Assembly (NCBI RefSeq): GCF_002163855.1
Contig: NZ_CP019332.1
Span: forward strand, 1,033,145 to 1,097,144
Origin: Winogradskyella sp. PC-19
GTDB taxonomy: Bacteria; Bacteroidota; Bacteroidia; Flavobacteriales; Flavobacteriaceae
Direction of reading: 5' to 3'
Length of the DNA: 64,000 nucleotides
The notes below the pieces were generated by a model that saw only the letters and a list, made by a program, of their open reading frames with translations, searched no databases and had not been told where the DNA came from. How positions within the stretch are numbered: position 1 is the first letter of the stretch; each line of letters starts with the position of its first letter. Below, piece by piece: positions 26,462-34,500 of the stretch. The position numbers and the translations under genes are program-made.

Positions 26462-27256
26462 TTACTCAATAATCTTAGCACCTTCTGGCATACCAAACAT
26501 GCTATTCTCAGGAGCATCTTCTGATATTACAATGTTAGAAAACTCCCTTACTCTTGCTACTTCTGTTGGTTTTTGGTCTTCAACTTTATACCAGGTTATA
26601 CTGTTAGGTAAAACCAAACCATTTAGGGTTTGCCAATCGTCATATCGTATATAACTGAATTTTTTACTTTTTTCTTCCTGACCAAAAGTAACCGTATAGG
26701 CCAACCATTCCATTTGTCCAGTTTCATCATTATAATACACGATATATTCATCATTTGGTGACAAACCTACGCCTGCCTCATAAGAAATGAGTACTCCAGG
26801 GTATGTCTTTCCTTCGAACGATAATGGCTCCGCATCTTCATATACTATACCATCATCACCAACAATAAATGGCATTGCGTAGAAATACATCATCAATCCT
26901 TTATAGAACTTTGCATTGCGTTTATATTCTTGACCATCCTTTTCATTCACCCATAAAGTTCGTCCATCAAAACCAGCAGAATATGTTGGTGTATCTCTTA
27001 GTTCGGCTCGAGTTTTCAGATTTGTAGTTACCACTTCTGTTCCGTTTGGATTTTCCATGGTAAATGCTAATGTTTTCATCTTATTCCAGTTGTCAATGCC
27101 GCCATGTGCATCAAAGACTTTTGTAATGTTTTCTGGATAGATACTTGTTGTGATATCTTCTTTAGTTATTTCTTCAATGACTGTAGATTCTTTTTTATTC
27201 TCTTTACACCCAACAAATAATAATGCCAGTGTGAATACAAATAGTAAATTTTTCAT
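26462..27256 (-). CDS. DUF6503 family lipoprotein
   Basis: A 264-residue lipoprotein (LALLFVGCKE, Cys17). After a linker, the mature part starts with the family-typical KVFDAHGGIDNWNKMKTLAF and continues as a beta-rich sheet (TYSAGFDGRTLWV, YPGVLISYEAGVG, DEYIVYYNDETGQMEWLAYT). This resembles LolA/LolB-like or outer-membrane-lipoprotein-sorting folds that hold lipids. Function is not established. It ends at the palindromic repeat and is divergent from the methyltransferase gene. Confidence 0.8.
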   Translation of the reverse strand: MKNLLFVFTLALLFVGCKENKKESTVIEEITKEDITTSIYPENITKVFDAHGGIDNWNKMKTLAFTMENPNGTEVVTTNLKTRAELRDTPTYSAGFDGRTLWVNEKDGQEYKRNAKFYKGLMMYFYAMPFIVGDDGIVYEDAEPLSFEGKTYPGVLISYEAGVGLSPNDEYIVYYNDETGQMEWLAYTVTFGQEEKSKKFSYIRYDDWQTLNGLVLPNSITWYKVEDQKPTEVARVREFSNIVISEDAPENSMFGMPEGAKIIE

Positions 27257-27333
27257 GTGTATATTTAAATTGGTTTTTAGATGAAGCTTTGGACGTTACA
27301 TTTCCTGTAAAATTACATTACTTTTGCTACTAT

Positions 27334-28131
27334 ATGCACAAATCTATTACAAGTCCGCAAAATCCATTTATAAAACAGCTTATTAAGTTGAAAGATAAAT
27401 CTCGAGAACGTAAAAAAACGGGACAATTTTTACTCGAAGGCAAACGCGAATTATCACTTGCTATTAAAGGTGGATATACTATTGAAACACTACTCTACTT
27501 TCCAGATCTGTTTTCAGAAAGTGAGGCGAAAGCTATGGAGCATTACACAATAGAAATTATTGAAATTTCGAAAGAAGTATTTCAGAAATTAGCATACCGT
27601 AGTACAACCGAAGGCGTTATTGCTGTCGGAAAAACAAAACCACACACACTCGAAGAGTTAAAACTAACATCTAAAAATCCTTTGATTTTAGTTGCTGAAG
27701 CTCCTGAAAAACCAGGGAATATTGGTGCTTTACTTAGGACTGCAGATGCTGCAAACGTTGATGCCGTGATTATTGCCAATCCTAAATCAGATATTTATAA
27801 TCCAAATATCATACGTTCTAGTGTTGGTTGTGTTTTTACAACAGAGATTGCCGCTGCAAGTAGTAAAGACGTTATTACCTATTTACAGAAATACAATTTT
27901 AATATTTTTAGCGCCATCCTCCAGGAATCCGAGCCATATCACACACAAGATTACACATTACCAACAGCGATTGTTGTTGGTACAGAAGCTACTGGATTAA
28001 CACAAGAATGGCGTGATGCTGCAACACAAAACATAAGTATCCCAATGCAAGGCGTTATAGACTCTATGAATGTTTCTGTGGCTGCTGGTATTTTGATTTT
28101 TGAAGCCAAAAGGCAGCGTGATTTTAAATAA
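27334..28131 (+). CDS. TrmH/SpoU-family RNA 2'-O-methyltransferase
   Basis: A SPOUT-class RNA ribose methyltransferase of 265 residues. A substrate-binding L30-like domain is at about 10-95 (SPQNPFIKQLIKLKDKSRERK and FLLEGKRELSLA). The knotted SpoU domain follows, with motif 1 (PEKPGNIGALLRTADAANV), motif 2 (AIVVGTEATGLTQEW) and motif 3 (IPMQGVIDSMNVSVAAGIL). The target nucleotide, tRNA or 23S rRNA, cannot be determined. The frame is open from 27289, but the ATG at 27334 gives the family's usual N-terminus and removes 15 unrelated residues. Confidence 0.93.
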   Translation: MHKSITSPQNPFIKQLIKLKDKSRERKKTGQFLLEGKRELSLAIKGGYTIETLLYFPDLFSESEAKAMEHYTIEIIEISKEVFQKLAYRSTTEGVIAVGKTKPHTLEELKLTSKNPLILVAEAPEKPGNIGALLRTADAANVDAVIIANPKSDIYNPNIIRSSVGCVFTTEIAAASSKDVITYLQKYNFNIFSAILQESEPYHTQDYTLPTAIVVGTEATGLTQEWRDAATQNISIPMQGVIDSMNVSVAAGILIFEAKRQRDFK

Positions 28132-28139
28132 TTTTATAA

Positions 28140-29375
28140 ATGAATTCAGAAATTCTTTTTTACATTATTATAGGCATTATTATTATCAATTTTATAAAAG
28201 ATAAAGTACTAGATGCCTTAAATGCAAAACATTTTAATGATAAAATACCAGACGAGCTAGTCGATGTGTTTGATGAAGATGCTTATAAGAAATCACAAGA
28301 CTATAAAGCGGTTAATTATAAGTTTGGGATTTGGTCATCTCTATTCTCATTAGTTATAACTCTTGGATTTCTATTTCTAGATGGATTTGAATATGTTGAC
28401 ACTATTGCTAGAAGTTATTCTGAAAATTCTATTATAGTCGCACTATTGTTTTTTGGAATTATTATGATTGCTAGTGACATTATCACCACACCATTCGCTT
28501 ATTACAAAACTTTTATTATTGAAGAAAAATTTGGTTTCAATAAAACAACAAAAACAACTTTTGTATTAGATAAAATTAAAGGATTACTAATGATGTCTAT
28601 TGTTGGAGGTGGCATACTATCCTTAATAGTTTGGTTTTATGAGCTAGCTGGCCCACAATTTTGGTTGTATGCATGGGCTTTGGTTACCTTTTTTACGGTA
28701 TTTATGAATATGTTTTATTCGCGATTAATAGTACCATTATTCAATAAACAAACACCTTTAGAAGATGGAGATTTGAGAGACAAAATTTCTAACTATGCCA
28801 ATTCTGTTGGTTTTAGTTTAAAAAAAATATTTGTTATCGATGGCTCAAAACGAAGTACAAAAGCCAATGCCTATTTTTCTGGATTTGGTAGCGAAAAAAG
28901 AGTGACACTTTTTGACACATTAATTAATGATTTAGATGAAGAAGAAATTGTTTCTGTATTAGCTCATGAAGTTGGGCATTATAAACAAAAGCACATTATT
29001 TTTAATTTATTCGCTTCAATACTATTGACGGGATTAACGCTGTATATTCTCTCTATCTTTATTTCTAACCCATTACTATCAAATGCAATTGGTGTAGAAA
29101 CTGCTAGTTTTCATGTTGGTCTAGTCGCATTTGGATTACTCTACTCACCTATCTCTGAAATAACTGGGCTTATCATGAATTATTTCTCACGTAAATTTGA
29201 GTATCAGGCCGATGATTATGCAAAGAAAACTTACAAAGCCGAGCCTTTAATTACTTCTTTGAAAAAGTTATCTAAAAACAGCTTAAGTAATCTGACGCCT
29301 CATAAAGCTTATGTTTTTATGCATTATTCGCATCCCACACTTTTAGAAAGAATTAAGAATCTAAGCCTTAAGTAA
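28140..29375 (+). CDS. M48 family CAAX-prenyl-protease-like metallopeptidase
   Basis: An integral membrane zinc protease of 411 residues related to Ste24/HtpX. About seven membrane helices are predicted by eye (residues 2-20, 60-80, 98-120, 148-168, 176-198, 288-310, 325-345). The zinc site is LAHEVGHYKQKH near residue 278, and the third ligand glutamate is in SRKFEYQADDYAKKTY. NAYFSGFGSEKRVTLFDTLI is the typical stretch before the zinc motif. Bacterial members act on membrane proteins in quality control. It starts 8 bases after the methyltransferase gene and likely shares its transcript. Confidence 0.93.
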   Translation: MNSEILFYIIIGIIIINFIKDKVLDALNAKHFNDKIPDELVDVFDEDAYKKSQDYKAVNYKFGIWSSLFSLVITLGFLFLDGFEYVDTIARSYSENSIIVALLFFGIIMIASDIITTPFAYYKTFIIEEKFGFNKTTKTTFVLDKIKGLLMMSIVGGGILSLIVWFYELAGPQFWLYAWALVTFFTVFMNMFYSRLIVPLFNKQTPLEDGDLRDKISNYANSVGFSLKKIFVIDGSKRSTKANAYFSGFGSEKRVTLFDTLINDLDEEEIVSVLAHEVGHYKQKHIIFNLFASILLTGLTLYILSIFISNPLLSNAIGVETASFHVGLVAFGLLYSPISEITGLIMNYFSRKFEYQADDYAKKTYKAEPLITSLKKLSKNSLSNLTPHKAYVFMHYSHPTLLERIKNLSLK

Positions 29376-29402
29376 TCTTATCTTTACATTACAAATTAAG
29401 GT

Positions 29403-30089
29403 ATGGCGCAAACAGTAATTGTTTCATTTTTTAAATACAAAGGCCGAAAGAATAAGTGGCAAGCTTTAGGCAGAATGGGACGTCCACCAATATCTAAAAA
29501 GAAAATTAAAGGCTTGACATTTTGGAGACCGTTTGGTGCAGGAAGTGGCAACGGTTTTTCAATATGGCCAGATTGGTCATTGTTTGGATTACTTACCGTT
29601 TTTAATTCTGAAGATGAAGCAAACGACTTTTTAGATTCTGACGTTATTTCAGAATATACTGATACTGCATCAGGTTTTAGCCATATTTTGATGCATTCCA
29701 TAAAAGCTCATGGCGAATGGAGTAAACAAAATCCATTTATTTCAGAAGTTAAATACGACCCATCTAAACCCATAGCTGTGATTACAAGAGCTACAATAAA
29801 ACCAAAATTAGCCTATAAATTTTGGCGATATGTACCATCAGTTTCTAAATCGATGAATGGACACGACGGTTTAATATTCTCAAAAGGTATTGGCGAATGG
29901 CCGATTTTTATGCAAGCTACATTCTCGTTTTGGAAAGAAGGTCAACACATGATGGATTATGCCTATAAAAATAAAAAGCACGCAGATATGGTAACTAAAA
30001 CAAGAGAATTAGGTTGGTATTCTGAAGAATTATTTTCGCGTTTTCATCCGTTTGACATTAAAGGAAGTTTGATTGATTTTGAAATTTAG
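29403..30089 (+). CDS. CrtA (spheroidene monooxygenase)-like protein
   Basis: A 228-residue protein matching the CrtA-type carotenoid 2-monooxygenase family: TVIVSFFKYKGRKNKWQALG at the start, GLTFWRPFGAGSGNGFSIWPD in the middle, and FSKGIGEWPIFMQATFSFWKEG near residue 165, the most conserved CrtA region. CrtA adds a keto group to carotenoids in purple bacteria; homologues occur in flavobacteria, many of which make zeaxanthin- or flexirubin-type pigments. No other carotenoid gene is visible nearby, so the substrate here is uncertain. It is 27 bases downstream of the M48 gene and one base ahead of the M15 peptidase gene. Confidence 0.82.
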   Translation: MAQTVIVSFFKYKGRKNKWQALGRMGRPPISKKKIKGLTFWRPFGAGSGNGFSIWPDWSLFGLLTVFNSEDEANDFLDSDVISEYTDTASGFSHILMHSIKAHGEWSKQNPFISEVKYDPSKPIAVITRATIKPKLAYKFWRYVPSVSKSMNGHDGLIFSKGIGEWPIFMQATFSFWKEGQHMMDYAYKNKKHADMVTKTRELGWYSEELFSRFHPFDIKGSLIDFEI

Positions 30090-30090
30090 T

Positions 30091-30855
30091 ATGAAAAAAA
30101 GTGCTTTATTAATCCTTATCCTTTTGTCAGTTTCGTGTATTGACAGACATAAAACCAAAATTGCTGTCGTTGAAACTAGTGAAATCAAAACAGATACTAT
30201 CATTGAACAACCAAAGCTTGAAAACGATTTTCTTTTAGGGAGATTTGATTATAAGTCACATCCTGAATTTGCTAAAGTCGCCTCTGAATTTTCTTCTAAA
30301 ACACTATATCTTCAAAAAGAAACCTATGCCGCATTTTTGAAGATGCAAAAAGCTGCAAAAGCAGATGGTGTCAATCTAACTATTATATCCGGCTCAAGAA
30401 ATTTCGCTGAACAAAAAGCTATTTGGAACAGAAAATGGAAACGCTATAATAGTCTAACACCAATTGAGCGTACTAAAAAGATTTTAGAATATAGTTCAAT
30501 GCCATCGACTTCTAGACATCATTGGGGAACAGATATGGATTTAAATAATTTATCGAATTCTTATTTTGCTTCAGGAACAGGAAAAAGAATCTATGGCTGG
30601 TTAACTAAAAACGCAAATAGCTATGGTTTTTACCAAGTTTATAATGACAAAACAAAGGGTAGAACAGGTTATAACCTAGAACGCTGGCATTGGTCTTATT
30701 TACCTTTGGCTTCAAAATATTTAACCGCTTACAATTCGCAAATCACCTATCAGAATATTTTAGATTTTGAAGGCTCAGAATATGCAGAACAGGTGAAAGT
30801 GATTGAAGAGTTTGTGAATGGGATTTCGATAAAAGCAAAAAACTACGTCAATTAA
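30091..30855 (+). CDS. M15 family D-alanyl-D-alanine carboxypeptidase, lipoprotein
   Basis: A VanY-like peptidoglycan carboxypeptidase of 254 residues that trims the terminal D-Ala from peptide stems. Lipobox LILLSVSCID (Cys15). The zinc site is visible as SRHHWGTDMDLN (His and Asp ligands) and ERWHWSYLP (third His), with the upstream SGSRNFAEQKAIWNRKW. The start is the ATG at 30091, one base after the CrtA-like stop codon; the earlier in-frame start at 30073 would overlap that gene and spoil the signal peptide. The last four bases overlap the end of the converging lipoprotein gene. Confidence 0.92.
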   Translation: MKKSALLILILLSVSCIDRHKTKIAVVETSEIKTDTIIEQPKLENDFLLGRFDYKSHPEFAKVASEFSSKTLYLQKETYAAFLKMQKAAKADGVNLTIISGSRNFAEQKAIWNRKWKRYNSLTPIERTKKILEYSSMPSTSRHHWGTDMDLNNLSNSYFASGTGKRIYGWLTKNANSYGFYQVYNDKTKGRTGYNLERWHWSYLPLASKYLTAYNSQITYQNILDFEGSEYAEQVKVIEEFVNGISIKAKNYVN

Positions 30856-31559
30856 TTTTGAACTTCAAACTGGTAAACATCAGTTTCTGAAGTGTTTCCT
30901 TCTGCATCTTTAGTTTCTACTTTCCAATAATAAATTGTTCCTGGTATTACTGATACCGTCAAATTGTTTGTACTAGTATCACTAGTGTTTAAATCTGGTG
31001 GATTAGTACTTCCGAAGTAAACGTCATAACCAACTATATCATCATCTACATCACTTCCGTTCCATTGCAAATTTACAGAGTTGGTTGTTGCTATAGTTTC
31101 TGCCATCATTGGAGAAACTATTTCGGCCTGAAATGGCGCATAGGTTTGTATTGCTTCACCTTCGTTATAAAAATTCCAAATTTCACTTAGGTAAATTTCA
31201 TTTTGATACACATAAGAAACAGACCATCTAAAAGCATCTGCACGATTTATGGTTACAGGAAAAATAAAATCTTCGGTTTGAAATTCTGAAACAGTGCTTG
31301 TAGACAAATTTTCGACTGTGAGTGTATAGCTTTGAGCGTTATTATTTGTTGTCCATTCAAAAAGAACCGTACTTGTAGTAGGTGTTACGTTTGTACCTTC
31401 AGTACACAGAGAATTTTCAAACGGAAAAATTAACTGTACTGCTTCGACCTCATCTGGGATTTCTCCGCTTGGAATCATTGTATTTATATTATCATCTGTA
31501 GTGTCTTTACATCCTAGTATAAAAACCATAAAACAAATTATTGCTATTATTTTTTTCAT
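30852..31559 (-). CDS. Lipoprotein with two fibronectin-III-like domains
   Basis: A 235-residue lipoprotein (FMVFILGCKD, Cys17). After a linker it carries two Fn3-like beta domains: about residues 42-130 (FEWTTNNNAQSYTLTVEN, FRWSVSYVYQNEIYLSE) and 138-233 (VNLQWNGSDVDDDIVGYDVYFG, TIYYWKVETKDAEGNTSETDVYQFEV). These domains typically bind proteins or sugars at the cell surface. Its ATG overlaps the TGA of the giant LRR gene (ATGA), so the two are translationally coupled and the lipoprotein may anchor or accompany the LRR protein. The 3' end overlaps the converging M15 gene by four bases. Confidence 0.8.
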   Translation of the reverse strand: MKKIIAIICFMVFILGCKDTTDDNINTMIPSGEIPDEVEAVQLIFPFENSLCTEGTNVTPTTSTVLFEWTTNNNAQSYTLTVENLSTSTVSEFQTEDFIFPVTINRADAFRWSVSYVYQNEIYLSEIWNFYNEGEAIQTYAPFQAEIVSPMMAETIATTNSVNLQWNGSDVDDDIVGYDVYFGSTNPPDLNTSDTSTNNLTVSVIPGTIYYWKVETKDAEGNTSETDVYQFEVQN

Positions 31560-34500
31560 TGCTTGATAATTTTATAAGTAGAAACTCTAGTTTTTGATTG
31601 TATAGAAATGATATATAAACCAGCATCAATGTTATTGGTGTTAATGTCTAGCTGTTGCTCTTCGGCAAAATAAGTCTTATTATAAACCAGTTTTCCTACC
31701 ATAGAATAGATATTGACCGTTATATTTTCGTCTAATACAACATTGTTAATCTTTAAAATATTTGTGAAAGGATTTGGCGAAACAACAAAGTCTTTTGTAT
31801 TAAATATAACCTCTTCAAAAACGCCTTGACAGTCTAAATCTGTACTAACTCTTAACGTGTTTATTCCTTCTTTTAAATCAAGTACAAGTGCTGGATTAAA
31901 TGTCGTAAAGGTTTCGTTATTAAACTCGATATTATAACTGATACTACCAGACATATCCAGAGCAATTCTACTTCCTGAAGCTACCCTACTTGAAAAAACT
32001 TCTAGAGCATTTGGTTCTGTAATAACTATGGTATAACATACTTCGTAATCTGGCCATTCTTCGATAGTTATACACATTTCGTAGGTACCAGCCAAAAGAT
32101 TAAGTATGTCAATATCATTTGTAAAATTATATTCTTGAAAGAAATCGTTCCCAGTTAAGGTCACGGTATACGCATATAGCTGCTGCGAAACAATATTTAT
32201 GTGACCGTCATTAGCATTTTGACATGTTTCACTTAAAATAGAAATCGCAAAATTATTATTAGACAAATCAGGAAATGGACAGCCAAATAAATCTACTGGT
32301 GTACCAAAAATGGTGCCCGGGCATTGGTCATCTACATTAGGAACGCCATCATTATCTGCATCTATACAAACCACTTGGTAAGCAGCTGTATTATCTATAT
32401 TCCAATTATCATAGAAGCCATCAAAGTTATTAAGTACAGCAGGTGGATTATCTACAAGAACACAAGCTAAATCTGGATTATCAGTAGCGTTAAAAGTTTG
32501 AATGTTTTGGTTATTTCCATTCTGTAAATTAAGTTGATCTGCAATAAAAGCGTTAGACTGACAAAACAAAACAGTAAGATTTATGTTTTGAGTTACACTT
32601 AAACTACTTATAAAATTAACGTTACAGTTTAATTCCTCTAAATTAATAAGCGTATCAACATTAAGCGCTGTAAGTGAATTATTGGAAACGTCGATATTTA
32701 CAAGGCCCGTATTTGAAGTAAGGTTTAATGTAGCTAATTGATTATTTGGGAAATTTAAAAGTGTAAGGTTGGTATTATTAGAAACGTCAAGCGTTGTTAC
32801 CTGATTATTTGAAGCTTCTAAGAGTTCAAGGCTATTATTATCAATAAGATTAATAGTAGTTAATTGATTATCAGAAATATTAAGATCAACTAAATTTGAT
32901 AGATTTGAAATATCAAGGTCTTGGAGTAGATTCATTGAAGCATTCAAATTTATTAAAGCTGTATTATTACTTAAATCTGCCAGAGTAACACTATTAATTT
33001 CAAAATCTAAATCTGTCAAAGCTATGAAATCCTCAATACCTGTTAAGTCTGAAATTGCTTGTTCACTTATATCTAAATTTGTAATACTGTTTATATTTTG
33101 TGTTGGCACATAATCGTCTAAAGTACCAGAATCAAAACCAGAATTTATTAGAAATTGTTCAAAATTATCATCGGGTACAAACGTCTGACCATAAAAGCAA
33201 TCTACTGCAAAATCCACATCTGTATCTACGAGCCATGTTGCTCCAGCTGGCACTGTCCCTGTATCGGTTTCAATACAATCTAAATTTGGATTGTTCTGGG
33301 CATCTAAATTTAGTAATATATCATTTTGTGTATTTTTTACAGTTAGCACCTCTAAAAGATTAGAACTGCAATAAATATCAGTTACAAGTTGATTTTGTTG
33401 AAAATCAAGCTCTGTTATAGTATTTTCTTCACAATTAAAAACTTCTAAGGATGGTATTTCACTTGGTAGAAAACTCGTAAATAAGTTATTTGAAATATTT
33501 AAATTAGAAAGATTTATGTTACTATCTAGATCAAGATTACTAATAGAGTTGTTTGAACAATTTAGTGTTGAAAGGTTTAAATTATTTGACACATCTAAGC
33601 TTAAAAATTGATTATTGGACACGTTTAAATCTATCAAATTATCATTATTACTGAGGTCGATTGTTGACAAATTATTAGTAGAGACATTGAGTGTTTCTAG
33701 AGCTGCGAAATCTTCAACACCTATTAAGTCTGTAATAGCATTTCCGCTAACATCTAAAGTCAATAAACCTTCTATATTTGCAGTTAACACATAATCATTT
33801 AAAGGAGCGACATCTAAACCTAAATCGATAAGTGCTTGTTCAAAATTATCGTCTGGGACAAAGGTTTCGCCAAAATTACAGTCTTCATTATATTCTGTAA
33901 AACTATCTTTTTGCCAACCTGTACCAATAAAACTAATATCATCTATTTGAATACAATCTAAGTTGGGATTTGAAGTTGTATTAAGTAACGTAATGTCTGG
34001 GTTTATTCCATTCTGAAGATTTACACCTTCAAATAAATTATTAGAAATATTAATAGAAATACTGTTAGGACAAAATTCTGTTTGGTCGGGTTGTGCCGTA
34101 CAAGCAGAAATGGCAAATGTGGTTAAATCTAGATTGCCCTCAATTTGATTACTGCTAGCATTTAAGGTTTTTAAACTTCCTAAATTAGCTGATAAAACTA
34201 AGCTTACTAACTGGTTTGAGCTAAAATCAGCTTCAATAAGATTGCTGTTATTACTTAAATCTAACGTGGTAAGTTGATTATTTGATAAAGCCAAGTATTT
34301 AAGAGTAACATTAGTATTTAGAATTAATTGTTGTAAATCATTAAAGCTAACGTCAATATTTTCTATAAGTGTATTGGATGTTACATCTAATTGAGTAAGA
34401 CTATTTTGAGATGCAAATAGCTCTACTAAATTTACATTATTAACCAAATCAATTGTTGTCAATTGATTAATCAAAAAGTTTAACACTTCTAAGCTTGTAT

